Source of the DNA: G963701675 sp963701675 | GTDB lineage: Bacteria > Planctomycetota > Planctomycetia > Gemmatales > Gemmataceae | Direction of reading: 5' to 3' | Length of the DNA stretch: 64,000 nucleotides | Assembly: GCA_963701675.1 (NCBI GenBank) | Contig: OY969623.1 | Span: 3,224,001-3,288,000, forward strand | Shown here: positions 27,016-35,905 of the stretch, piece after piece | Layout of the letters: each line of letters opens with the position of its first letter | Numbering within the stretch: position 1 is the first letter of the stretch | Position numbers and translations under genes: made by a program | The notes under the pieces: generated by a model | What the model saw: only the letters and a program-made list of their open reading frames with translations | Databases searched by the model: none | What the model was told of the DNA's origin: nothing

Positions 27016-28419
27016 ATGGCACTCATGCACTCCTCACACACCGTCGTCTGTCCTGGTCCTCGCGTTTCACGTCGAACCATTCTCACGGCCGGGGCGATGT
27101 CGGCAGTGGGACTTAGCCTAGCCGATGTATTGAAAGCACGAGCCGCCGACACGAAATCGGGGTCGGGACGTAGGAGGGTGAAGGGCATCATCCTCGCGTT
27201 CGCATCCGGTGCTCCGAGTCACATTGACACGCTCGATCCGAAGCCGGATGCGCCGGCCGAGATTCGCGGTAGCTTCAGCACGATTGCGACGGCCATTCCG
27301 GGCGTGCGTTTCACCGAGCACATTCCGCGAATCGCCGGCCATCTGGACAAGATGACGCTCATTCGCTCCATGCGTTCCAATTCGCTCACGCATGAGTTTT
27401 CGACGCACATGTTTTTCGCCGGCTCAACTGAGAATCCGCCGGGGACCGGGCTACAAGCATCGCGGCGTGATCGCCCGCACATCGGCGCCGTGCTTACCAA
27501 GACCAAGACGGGGAAAAAAGGCGTGCCGCACATGGTCGTGGTGCCGACGCGGATTTTGTTCGCCGGCTACAGCTATCCCGGGCAGAACGCCGGCTTTCTC
27601 GGTCCGCGGTACGACCCGTGGTTTGTCAACGGCGACCCGAACTCGAAGGAATTCGGCCCGGGAAGCCTGGTGTTGCCTGCGGAGATGACTCCTGCACGGC
27701 TGGATGATCGCGCGTCGCTCCTGGCCGCCATCGACAATCAACGCAAGGAACTCGACCGCCAGGCCTCTGCCGGCGGGTTGGATGTTTTCCGTAAACAGGC
27801 CGCCGATATTCTGACGTCGTCCGCCTGCCGAGAGGCGTTCGACATCAACAAGGAAGATCCGAAACTCCGCGACCACTACGGCCGGCACCAGATGGGCCAG
27901 GGAATGCTCCTCGCCCGAAGACTGATCGAAGCCGGCGTGCCGCTTGTGCAAGTCAACCTCGGCACCTCGAACTTGCAGGTTTGGGACACGCACGGGGATA
28001 ACTTCAACATTCTTAAAAGAGACTTGTTGCCGCCGTTCGACCGTGCCATCGCCGCAACCATCGAGGATATGACGGAACGCGGGTTGCTCGACGACGTGCT
28101 AGTTGTTGTGGCCGGTGAATTCGGACGGGCGCCGATGATCGGCAAACCGATTCCCGGCGGCTGCGGCGCAGCGCCGAACGGCCGCGATCATTGGGCGGGC
28201 GTCTACAGCATTTTGGTTTTCGGCGCCGGGGTCAGCAAAGGCCAGGTCATCGGCGCCAGCGACAAGTTCGGGGCCTATCCCTCGGGAATATCCTACACCC
28301 ACTCCGATATCGGCGCGAACTTCTGTGCCGCGTTAGGCCTTGATCCTACCATCGTGCTGCGCGATGAACTCGGGCAGACGTACCCGTTCAATACGGGCAC
28401 GCCGGTTCCGTGGGGTTAG
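27016..28419 (+). CDS. DUF1501 Tat-signal protein
   Basis: A 467-residue protein with a twin-arginine signal (VSRRTILTAGAMSAVGLSLADVL split over residues 18-40), followed by the DUF1501 core: FASGAPSHIDTLDPKPDAP, AEIRGSFSTIATAIPGV, TLIRSMRSNSLTHEF, and the C-terminal YSILVFGAGVSKGQVIG. DUF1501 proteins are sulfatase-fold-like exported enzymes of unknown substrate, usually beside cytochrome-domain DUF1553 partners; no such partner is here. Its last 119 bases are duplicated downstream at 29277 and partly at 30588. Confidence 0.9.
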   Translation: MALMHSSHTVVCPGPRVSRRTILTAGAMSAVGLSLADVLKARAADTKSGSGRRRVKGIILAFASGAPSHIDTLDPKPDAPAEIRGSFSTIATAIPGVRFTEHIPRIAGHLDKMTLIRSMRSNSLTHEFSTHMFFAGSTENPPGTGLQASRRDRPHIGAVLTKTKTGKKGVPHMVVVPTRILFAGYSYPGQNAGFLGPRYDPWFVNGDPNSKEFGPGSLVLPAEMTPARLDDRASLLAAIDNQRKELDRQASAGGLDVFRKQAADILTSSACREAFDINKEDPKLRDHYGRHQMGQGMLLARRLIEAGVPLVQVNLGTSNLQVWDTHGDNFNILKRDLLPPFDRAIAATIEDMTERGLLDDVLVVVAGEFGRAPMIGKPIPGGCGAAPNGRDHWAGVYSILVFGAGVSKGQVIGASDKFGAYPSGISYTHSDIGANFCAALGLDPTIVLRDELGQTYPFNTGTPVPWG

Positions 28420-28454
28420 TTTCTCCTTTTTTCCAGAAGACGGCTGACGCCCGA

Positions 28455-29210
28455 TCAAGAGGGGGCGTCTTGTTCCAACACCCCTTTCCAACGCCGGGCG
28501 ACGCCGCGGTAGGCAGCCTGATAGGTCGATTCCAGCGGCACGTTGATGTAGAATTCCGGCTCCAGGAAAAGGGGCATTGCCATCAGTTCGCGCCCGACTG
28601 CCGTGGGTTCCACATAGGCTTGCTTGACCGGTCCCGCCGAGTAGGCGGCAAGCGTCAACGGCTCATTGGGCGGCAACTGAAACGCTTCGTCGCTAATTTC
28701 GCTCCAGATCGCGCCGTGGATGCCTTGCGGGTCTCGGCGCGATGGAGGAAAGAGGTCCACAAGCAGCAAGTGAAAGCCGTGGTAGAGCGACGCGACCGCT
28801 TTATCCACGAATGACCGGATCGCGTGTCGGCTGCTCTTATTTCCCGGCGACAGAATTTCCAGCAAGGCGACAATCCGATCTTCACTACTGTGCCGAATCA
28901 CCACCGTACGCCGCTTTAGGGCATAGTCCTCCAGCTCGGCAACGGCCGTGAATCTCACCGACGGCGAGGCGGTGGCCACGGCAATCATCCCCGAATCCGC
29001 CGGAGGTGCGCCAGCTCCACCTCCTGAAAGCCCATTACTCTGCAAGGTCAACACATCCGGGCCGAGCGGCCCGGCGATTTGTTCTGCCTGGGCGTAGTAA
29101 GACGGCGGGAGAAGGCCCGCATTCAGTGCTTCCTGAATCGCGGAAACCCAACTGACATGGAACGCGTGGAACGTCCCAGCTCTAACTCGGGTCCAATCGT
29201 GAATCGGCAT
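28455..29210 (-). CDS. DUF4058 protein
   Basis: A 251-residue protein that opens with the family's MPIHDWTRVRAGTFHAFHVSW. It continues with a beta-rich core containing ALKRRTVVIRHSSEDRIVALLEILSP-type sequence (positions 90-115) and a short C-terminal region. The ATG at 29210 is preceded by GGGAGG at the right distance. The family is common in planctomycetes and cyanobacteria and has no known activity. It is inserted between the DUF1501 gene and the first copy of its 3' end. Confidence 0.85.
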   Translation of the reverse strand: MPIHDWTRVRAGTFHAFHVSWVSAIQEALNAGLLPPSYYAQAEQIAGPLGPDVLTLQSNGLSGGGAGAPPADSGMIAVATASPSVRFTAVAELEDYALKRRTVVIRHSSEDRIVALLEILSPGNKSSRHAIRSFVDKAVASLYHGFHLLLVDLFPPSRRDPQGIHGAIWSEISDEAFQLPPNEPLTLAAYSAGPVKQAYVEPTAVGRELMAMPLFLEPEFYINVPLESTYQAAYRGVARRWKGVLEQDAPS

Positions 29211-29276
29211 CGCGGCGCCTCCCACGGTTGATTATACTGGCGGGAATGCGACATAGGGATCACGGTAATCTGGTTA

Positions 29277-29395
29277 ACTCCGATATCGGCGCGAACTTCT
29301 GCGCGGCGTTAGGCCTCGATCCTACCATCGTGCTGCGCGATGAACTCGGGCAGACGTACCCGTTCAATACGGGGACGCCTATTCCGTGGGGTTAG
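29277..29395 (+). pseudogene. Remnant copy of the DUF1501 3' end (copy 2)
   Basis: These 119 bases match 28301-28419 at 113 positions, including the stop codon. Most differences are synonymous in the DUF1501 reading frame (Val-Pro has become Ile-Pro near the end). There is no start codon or upstream part of the gene. Confidence 0.8.
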
Positions 29396-29446
29396 ACCGC
29401 GTATAAATTGGTGGCCGCGCTCAAAAGTCGAGTGTCAGGCATCAAA

Positions 29447-30568
29447 ATGAGCAAACCGGTGATGTTTGCAGCGACCATACTAAGCGTAGCGTTGTTGCGC
29501 ACCGGCTTAGGGATTTCTGGTGGAGCGCCGCTGGGCGATTACATCGACCAAGAGAAGAACGTCGCGAAACTTCCCAGACCATGGCCGCCAGAGCGTTTGC
29601 ACGTCTCCAATCCAGTGACGATGAAAGATTTGGCATTTGAGGTCGTCGCTAGCCCCGTTTGGCCGACGCCAGGACCGAACGGCGTTAGCCTCCTTCGGTT
29701 GCAACTGCAGGTCACGAATCTGGGCAAGGAGACGGTCCGGTTCCTGCCCATTCTAGGGGAGCCAATTCTGAGAACTGCTGACGGTGAACCATTAACATCT
29801 AAGAATCACGGCCGAAACGGTGGGCGGCGGCTACCGGAACCGCTTGTGCTTGATCCCGGTAAAACCGTTACCGTTGAAGAACCGTTGAGGTTGGCAAGTG
29901 GTGGCGCCAAGGGGATGTCACTTAATTGGAACGATGAAACCGGAAGTTATCTTTCGATCGACATGCTACAGCCCGGCACCTATCTGTTGGCGTTGCACTA
30001 CAACACCACGAAACGGAAAGGCGTATGGGCTGGCGAGGTTCGGACGGAAAGCGTCCCCGTGGAAATCCGGGAGCTAAGTGCATCGCCGCCGACTGTGGCG
30101 AACGATCTCGAGTTAGTTGCTTTGGCGGACGGCGCCTGGCCGGTTCCCGCCGTCGGGAAACACAACGTTGTCTATCTTGGGTTCCGGATCCAAAGCGTGC
30201 GCAAGCCGGTGTGGGCCCGAGTCATCCCCAGTATTACTGAAGTCAAAATGACTTCTTCAGATGGCCAGGAGATGCCGGTTAAGAAAGCGACAGCCGTACG
30301 ACCCGCTCGCCAGCCGCAAGGACTTCATATGGAACCGGCAGTTAGCCGCACCCTTGCCCAGCCAGCCAGGATCGCGCCCTTCGGCCAATGCTTGGTTCTC
30401 ACCTGGGTGGACGCAGGCGGCAACTCCTGGCACATCGAAGGCTTGCAACCCGGCAAGTACACCGTTCGCTATGTAATTCGCGCACAAGAGGGGAAGACAG
30501 CACAAGACTGGACCACATGGACTGGTGAAATGCAGACCGCTACGCTGAATGTGGAGATCAAACGCTAA
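29447..30568 (+). CDS. Secreted protein of unknown function
   Basis: A 373-residue protein with a signal peptide (MSKPVMFAATILSVALL) and a mature region that is beta-rich, with two Ig-like halves: one around LLRLQLQVTNLGKETVRF and the other around VVYLGFRIQSVRKPVWA. The motif VTNLGKETVRF suggests a domain of the type found in proteins that describe vertebrate/fibronectin-like surface modules, but no family is certain. The ATG at 29447 is chosen over an in-frame GTG at 29408 because it opens the signal peptide. It lies between copies 2 and 3 of the DUF1501 tail. Confidence 0.65.
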   Translation: MSKPVMFAATILSVALLRTGLGISGGAPLGDYIDQEKNVAKLPRPWPPERLHVSNPVTMKDLAFEVVASPVWPTPGPNGVSLLRLQLQVTNLGKETVRFLPILGEPILRTADGEPLTSKNHGRNGGRRLPEPLVLDPGKTVTVEEPLRLASGGAKGMSLNWNDETGSYLSIDMLQPGTYLLALHYNTTKRKGVWAGEVRTESVPVEIRELSASPPTVANDLELVALADGAWPVPAVGKHNVVYLGFRIQSVRKPVWARVIPSITEVKMTSSDGQEMPVKKATAVRPARQPQGLHMEPAVSRTLAQPARIAPFGQCLVLTWVDAGGNSWHIEGLQPGKYTVRYVIRAQEGKTAQDWTTWTGEMQTATLNVEIKR

Positions 30569-30587
30569 GCACAGTCCGGTCTGCACA

Positions 30588-30680
30588 GCGTTAGGCCTTG
30601 ATTCTACCATCGTGTTGCGCGACGAACTCGGGCAAACGTACCCCTTCAACACGGGCACGCCTATTCCGTGGGGTTCATAG
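30588..30680 (+). pseudogene. Remnant copy of the DUF1501 3' end (copy 3)
   Basis: Bases 30588-30675 match 28330-28417 at 80 of 88 positions. The differences are nearly all at third codon positions, and it shares the CCTATTCCG variant with copy 2. The reading frame ends TCATAG two codons later. It overlaps no other gene; the DUF1559 gene on the other strand ends at 30692. Confidence 0.8.
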
Positions 30681-30691
30681 TGCCGCAACGT

Positions 30692-31546
30692 CTAATCCTG
30701 CTGCTGCGCAACGTCGTTGTAATTTCGAGTGAAGTTGGCCCAGAATGCTTTAGGCGCGATCGACGATTTCACCAGCTTGACGGAGGTATCACCGGTCATG
30801 ATGTGTGCTCCTGCCGGGTGAAAGCTGTAAATTTCGTTGCCGTTGTTGCAATCGATCATCGTCCCGCACCATACCTGCACGGTGATTCGGTTGCCCGGGT
30901 CAGCCCACTTCTCCTGGGTAGCCGGGTAGCCGGACGCCGCACCATTTTTTCCGTCGTAATACTCCGGGCGTCCAGCGTCCTCGAATAGCAGATACGTATT
31001 CGAAAGGCCGTCGGTTACGTCGGACTGCTTTGTCGGCGGTTTTGAACTTGATCCAAAAAACCCTTCCGACGCGGCAAGCGGTATGTTCGGTACGCCCATG
31101 TTCGTCTTGGCAGCGCCGGATATTCGGTCCGCGACGCAATAATCGGTAATGTACTTTCCCGGACGAAGATTTCGTACCGACGGACATATCAAGGTCGGGA
31201 TATCGTGACTGATCGCAAACTTGTTGTTGGCGTGGGTCCAGTTTTGGTTATAGTCGATGTGCTTTGCAATGTTTTGTTGTTCCATATACGGAAGCAAAAA
31301 CACCACGTAGTTGAATCGCGTTGACCAGCCCATGAAAACCTGGTTCACGTCGTGATAACTGTGAAACGCAACACCGACTTGCTTCATGTTGTTGCGGCAC
31401 TTGGTCGCATTAGCCGCTTCCCGAACTTTTTGCACGGCCGGCAACAGAAGTGCGATCAAGATACCGATGATCGCGATAACCACTAGCAATTCAATCAGCG
31501 TGAATCCGTGGGTTCGCCGCCGGATTGATTTACAAGCTCGATACAT
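30692..31546 (-). CDS. DUF1559 prepilin-like protein 1
   Basis: A 284-residue protein with a type IV prepilin-type N-terminus (THGFTLIELLVVIAIIG) cut between Gly and Phe, followed by the DUF1559 core (ATKCRNNMKQVGVAFHSYHD, DGLSNTYLLFEDAGRPEYYD) and a C-terminal AHIMTGDTSVKLVKSSIAPKAFWA. These are abundant exported pseudopilin-like proteins of planctomycetes. Their assembly role is presumed. Confidence 0.92.
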   Translation of the reverse strand: MYRACKSIRRRTHGFTLIELLVVIAIIGILIALLLPAVQKVREAANATKCRNNMKQVGVAFHSYHDVNQVFMGWSTRFNYVVFLLPYMEQQNIAKHIDYNQNWTHANNKFAISHDIPTLICPSVRNLRPGKYITDYCVADRISGAAKTNMGVPNIPLAASEGFFGSSSKPPTKQSDVTDGLSNTYLLFEDAGRPEYYDGKNGAASGYPATQEKWADPGNRITVQVWCGTMIDCNNGNEIYSFHPAGAHIMTGDTSVKLVKSSIAPKAFWANFTRNYNDVAQQQD

Positions 31547-31611
31547 GACCGCTCCCCCAGATAATCAATTGATGACCCTGTCGCGCCGGCAACTCTATTA
31601 CTGGTTACTTG

Positions 31612-32511
31612 TTACTCGGCCCCTTGTGAATTCACAACGTCGTTGTAAGCGCGGGTGAATGAAGCCCAAAACGCTTTGGGCGCTATGGACGATTTTAGGA
31701 GTCGCGCCGCACCGTCGCCCATTACGACGTGCGCGCCGCCTTGATGGAAACTGAAAATCTCATTTCCGTTATTGCAGTCGATCGGCGAGCCACACCACGC
31801 CTGCACCCAAATCATGTTGCTCGGATCAGCCCACTTCTCGTGATTGGCTGGATATTGTCCCGCCGTGCCATTCTTACCGTCATAGTAATCCGGCCGTCCG
31901 GCGTCCTCGAAAAGCATATAGGTGTTGGAGATTCCGTCCGTCACGTCCGCAAACCTCGTCGGCGGAGGCGGGAGTACAGATCCGCCGCTCGCTGTCGTGC
32001 GGAGGCCGAAAAATCCTTCAAGTGAAGGCCAATCCGTCTTGCTCGTTGTCATTCCGATGCCTTTGTAGGCGGCTGAATTGTGTCCGATGTGCGAGGCAAT
32101 GCAATAGTCGGTCACGAACTTCAGTGGGCGCGAGTTTCGAACCGAGGGGCAGACCAATGTCGGAATATCGTGACTGATCGCAAACTTATTATCAATGTGT
32201 CCCCACGATTTGCTGAAATTGTAAAAACGGGCGACGTTCTGTTGTTCGATAAACGGCAACAAGTAGGCTACATAGTAATGTTGATTGTTCCAGGCAAACA
32301 TGGCCTGGTGTACATCGTGGTAGCCATGGAAGGCCAAGCCCACCTGTTTCATGTTGTTCAGGCACCGAGTTCTGTTCGCGGCTTCTCTTGCCTTTTGCAC
32401 TGCCGGCAACAGAAGTGCGATCAATATCCCGATGATTGCGATAACGACAAGAAGCTCGATCAGGGTGAACCCCCGGCCTCGCGGCCGCGCGCGCATGCGA
32501 GTCAGACCCAT
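31612..32511 (-). CDS. DUF1559 prepilin-like protein 2
   Basis: A 299-residue paralogue of the previous gene, 65 bases upstream on the same strand. The prepilin motif is GRGFTLIELLVVIAIIG and the core TRCLNNMKQVGLAFHGYHD. Many phrases agree with protein 1 (DGISNTYMLFEDAGRPDYYD, SSIAPKAFWASFTRAYNDV), showing recent tandem duplication. The ATG at 32511 follows a purine-rich Shine-Dalgarno (GGGGGGAG). Confidence 0.92.
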   Translation of the reverse strand: MGLTRMRARPRGRGFTLIELLVVIAIIGILIALLLPAVQKAREAANRTRCLNNMKQVGLAFHGYHDVHQAMFAWNNQHYYVAYLLPFIEQQNVARFYNFSKSWGHIDNKFAISHDIPTLVCPSVRNSRPLKFVTDYCIASHIGHNSAAYKGIGMTTSKTDWPSLEGFFGLRTTASGGSVLPPPPTRFADVTDGISNTYMLFEDAGRPDYYDGKNGTAGQYPANHEKWADPSNMIWVQAWCGSPIDCNNGNEIFSFHQGGAHVVMGDGAARLLKSSIAPKAFWASFTRAYNDVVNSQGAE

Positions 32512-32563
32512 GACAACTCCCCCCACATACTGGTAATGGAACTGTCGCGCCGGTGCCAAATAG

Positions 32564-32995
32564 CTACCGCGGAAACCCCACCCCTTGAAACGATGCGTCG
32601 GCCCCTACAGCCACGATCATCGTTTCACCCTCGAACAACCCCCCGTCGTCATAGAACAAATCCGCCTGACCGTCCGGGAAGAACACGATCGATTCGAGTC
32701 GCATCCGTTTGCTGAATTCTTCCTCGTCAAGCGGTAGGAAATAGTCGTTCCATTCCTCGTTGTAGTCGTCGATCAACTCCTCCGCGGCAGCTCGGCGAAG
32801 GTCGAACTCGGTCTCGCCAATCCGGTCCAAGGTTGCCCGGGCAGCCTTCAAGGCCGACCACAAATCCGCGTCCTGATACAAGCCAATCTTGACCAGTTGT
32901 TGCGGAAATAGCTCGGTTTCCCCAGCCCACCAGCCGCGCGCGGGATCCCAGGTAAGTCGTCCGAGCATTTCCTCGTGGATGGTTGGCTCGTTCAT
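32564..32995 (-). CDS. DUF2262-like protein
   Basis: A 143-residue protein with LGRLTWDPARGWWAGETELF near the N-terminus, an acidic middle (EELIDDYNEEWND) and the C-terminal phrase GLFEGETMIVAVGADASFQGV, which together resemble DUF2262. Function unknown. It may be read with the downstream DUF1559 pair. Confidence 0.65.
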   Translation of the reverse strand: MNEPTIHEEMLGRLTWDPARGWWAGETELFPQQLVKIGLYQDADLWSALKAARATLDRIGETEFDLRRAAAEELIDDYNEEWNDYFLPLDEEEFSKRMRLESIVFFPDGQADLFYDDGGLFEGETMIVAVGADASFQGVGFPR

Positions 32996-33197
32996 CGGAC
33001 GGGCCGGCAGCGATACGGCACATCATGAGCTGGGCAACATGCAGTTGTCTATGGTAACGCTGCATTAGCCACGCCGCAAATGGAGCCTGTTCCGTGTCTC
33101 GTGCTGGGTTGCGCTAAACAGTTTCACCGGGCGACAGCCCGAAGTCAAGCCTTTTGCGCTGGTTTCTAGCAGAATTCGAGTTGGTTGCGGATGGAGG

Positions 33198-33244
33198 CCG
33201 CTTGCGGCTCCGCGTCGATGTCAGCGGCGCTAAGCCGCAAGCGG
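33198..33244. repeat. Palindrome, CCGCTTGCGG family
   Basis: Arms 33198-33209 (CCGCTTGCGGCT) and 33233-33244 are exact reverse complements. The middle adds a partial CCGCG/GCGGC pairing. It sits in the 262-base gap at 32996-33257 and just past the stop of the minus-strand gene ending at 33258. Confidence 0.65.
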
Positions 33245-33257
33245 CGAAGAGTTGGGG

Positions 33258-33791
33258 TTACTTCTTCTTTCGAATGACGTGGAAGGCGTGCGTTTCACAA
33301 GCCTTGCCGTTCTCACACCGCGTCCACTCCGACTTCATTTCGTCGTCGCCGACAAAGTTGATCGTTGCAGCGCCCATGTGGGAATCCTTGTCCGGCTTCA
33401 GGTTGCCGCCGCCGACGCACTTGAGAACCAGCTTTTTTCCGTCCGCACTGAGATCGCCCTTGAGCTTAGGCTGGTTGCCGAGGACGCAATAGTGGGTGAG
33501 GTAAAGGTCGGGCCCTTCGGCCGTGAACACCGTCACCATCTCGTGGTCGCTGCCTGGGAAAATCGTCTCGATCACGGCACTGCCGCCGGCCGTTAACCGA
33601 TACGTGGAAACGACTTGTTCCGTCGGCTTGCCGTCCTGAACCATCACCCAATCGCCGGCCAGTTTCTTGACCTTTTCGAACGCGGGCGATGTGGTCGCCT
33701 TCGCCGTCGGCTTTTCGTCCGCAGTTGCCGAAGCGGCGGCGACAATGGCGAATGCCGCGCACACCGAAACGAACGAACACACCTTCTTCAT
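33258..33791 (-). CDS. Secreted protein, DUF1579-like
   Basis: A 177-residue exported protein with a signal peptide (MKKVCSFVSVCAAFAIVAAAS). The mature part opens FEKVKKLAGDWVMVQ and continues with short beta strands (STYRLTAGGSAVIETIF, LYLTHYCVLGNQPKLKG), which is lipocalin-like and close to DUF1579. The AGGAG before the ATG fits. No substrate can be deduced. Confidence 0.65.
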   Translation of the reverse strand: MKKVCSFVSVCAAFAIVAAASATADEKPTAKATTSPAFEKVKKLAGDWVMVQDGKPTEQVVSTYRLTAGGSAVIETIFPGSDHEMVTVFTAEGPDLYLTHYCVLGNQPKLKGDLSADGKKLVLKCVGGGNLKPDKDSHMGAATINFVGDDEMKSEWTRCENGKACETHAFHVIRKKK

Positions 33792-34000
33792 TGGAGCTCT
33801 CCTAGTGCTACTGATCATCTAACCCGTCCAGTCACCGTGACCGGAATTCATTTACAAGACGCTTAGGCGCCGGCCGAATCGACATCGTAGTGAGAGAATT
33901 TCTTGCACTCTGTTTGATTTCGAGTTGCCACACGCCCGCATGGCATCGACGATAATAGACGGATGTTGGACGTACGGTATTTTACAGAGGGCCGGTTGAC

Positions 34001-35905
34001 ATGATTGGAACTCCCCTGCGCGCCGCCGTGATCACTACGGCCGCCTGTTTGAGTGCAACGGCATTATGTGCCGGCATCGCCCAGGAAAAGGAGGATGTTT
34101 CTAAGTACACGCGCGAGCACTACACGAAAAAAGAGCATCAGGTGCCGATGCGTGACGGAGTTCGGCTGTTCACCGCCGTGTACGCGCCCAAGGATACATC
34201 AAAGAAGCATCCCTTATTACTGGTTCGCACGCCGTACAGCGTTGGGCCATACGGGACGGACCAATACCGTGACCCACTCACGCGCAATCTCGACTTACTC
34301 AAAACCGGCTACATCTTTGTTTTTCAGGACGTGCGCGGGTGTTTCCTCTCGGAAGGTACATTTCAAGACGTCCGGCCGCATCGGCCGAACAAGGAAACGG
34401 CCCAAGAGATCGACGAAAGCACCGATACGTACGACACCATCGACTGGCTGCTTAAGAATGTTTCAAACCACAACGGGAACGTCGGTCAGTATGGCATCTC
34501 CTACCCCGGTTTCTACACCTCGGCCGGGATGATCGACGCTCACCCGGCGCTCAAGGCGGCTTCGCCGCAAGCGCCGATCGGCGACTGGTGGTACGACGAT
34601 TTTCATCATCACGGCGCGCTATTCCTGCCGCACGCGTTCAATTTCATGGCAGCATTCGGTCAATCCCGGCCGGAGCCGACGACGCGTTGGGGCAAAGGCT
34701 TCGAACACGGAACTCCCGATGGCTATCAGTTCTTCCTCGATCTCGGTTCGCTGAAGAACGTCAATGATCGGCACTTTAATGATCGGATTGCATTTTGGAA
34801 TCGCCTCGTCGAACACCCGAATTACGACGAGTTCTGGCGCGAACGAAACATCCTGCCGCACCTTAAGAAAGTGGCGCCGGCGGTGCTTACGGTCGGCGGC
34901 TGGTTTGATGCCGAGGACTTATATGGAGCATTAAACACGTATCAAGCTGTCGAAAAACAGAACCCCGGCATCTTCAACGCGTTGGTTATGGGACCGTGGG
35001 ATCACGGCGGCTGGTCACGGCGTGATGGCGATCGTCTCGGCAACATACACTTCGGCGCCAAGACCTCTCCGTTCTATCAAAAGCAAATGGAGGCCGCGTT
35101 CTTCGAGCACTTCCTCAAGGGAAACGGCGAACATCGCCTTCCAGAAGCGCACATGTTTGAAACCGGCGCCAATCGCTGGCGGCAATTCGACCAATGGCCG
35201 CCGAAAGCCGTGCAACGGAAGACACTCTACTTCCGGGACAATGGTCGACTATCGTTTGATCCTCCCCCTGAAGAACGTGAAGCTTTCGATGAATACGTCA
35301 GCGACCCGAAGAAACCCGTCCCGTACACCGAGTCGATTGCCATCGGCATGACGAACGAATACATGACCGACGATCAGCGCTTTGCCGCACGCCGTCCCGA
35401 CGTTCTGGTTTATCAGACGGATGTGTTAAACGAAGATCTGACGCTGGCGGGTCCGATTCGGTCGGAGCTTTGCGTCTCCACGTCGGGGACCGACTCCGAT
35501 TGGATTGTCAAGCTAATCGATGTATTCCCGCCGGATGCCAAGGACTGTCCAGGGATGTCGAAGGAACAGCACCTCGGCGGCTACCAGATGATGGTACGCA
35601 GCGAAGTCATGCGTGGCCGATTTCGCAACAGTTACGAAAAGCCGGAAGCTTTCACTCCAAACACGGTGACGAAAGTCAACGTGGAGTTACAAGACGTTTT
35701 GCACACCTTTGCCAAGGGGCATCGCGTCATGATTCAGGTGCAGAGCACCTGGTTTCCCCTTGTGGATCGCAATCCACAGAAGTTTGTCGCGAACATTTAC
35801 AAGGCGGATGATGCCGACTTCATCAAAGCGACACAACGAGTGTTTCGTTCCAAAGAGCAGTCATCGAAAATGCAAGTCGGTGTGTTGGCCGCCGATGCGG
35901 ACTAG
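34001..35905 (+). CDS. CocE/NonD-family exported hydrolase (peptidase S15 type)
   Basis: A 634-residue alpha/beta hydrolase with a signal peptide (residues 1-25). Conserved points are MRDGVRLFTAVYAP, the nucleophile elbow GNVGQYGISYPGFY (Ser167), VLTVGGWFDAEDLYG carrying the acid Asp, and MGPWDHGGW with the His. The C-terminal 200 residues form the family's beta-jelly roll. Members cleave esters or X-Pro dipeptides; the substrate is not inferable. Its TAG overlaps the TAG of the convergent gene (35902-35905). Confidence 0.88.
   Translation: MIGTPLRAAVITTAACLSATALCAGIAQEKEDVSKYTREHYTKKEHQVPMRDGVRLFTAVYAPKDTSKKHPLLLVRTPYSVGPYGTDQYRDPLTRNLDLLKTGYIFVFQDVRGCFLSEGTFQDVRPHRPNKETAQEIDESTDTYDTIDWLLKNVSNHNGNVGQYGISYPGFYTSAGMIDAHPALKAASPQAPIGDWWYDDFHHHGALFLPHAFNFMAAFGQSRPEPTTRWGKGFEHGTPDGYQFFLDLGSLKNVNDRHFNDRIAFWNRLVEHPNYDEFWRERNILPHLKKVAPAVLTVGGWFDAEDLYGALNTYQAVEKQNPGIFNALVMGPWDHGGWSRRDGDRLGNIHFGAKTSPFYQKQMEAAFFEHFLKGNGEHRLPEAHMFETGANRWRQFDQWPPKAVQRKTLYFRDNGRLSFDPPPEEREAFDEYVSDPKKPVPYTESIAIGMTNEYMTDDQRFAARRPDVLVYQTDVLNEDLTLAGPIRSELCVSTSGTDSDWIVKLIDVFPPDAKDCPGMSKEQHLGGYQMMVRSEVMRGRFRNSYEKPEAFTPNTVTKVNVELQDVLHTFAKGHRVMIQVQSTWFPLVDRNPQKFVANIYKADDADFIKATQRVFRSKEQSSKMQVGVLAADAD

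Noticed and set aside
29408..29446. GTG at 29408 as the start of the secreted-protein gene
   Set aside because: It would add residues before a signal peptide that starts properly at 29447.
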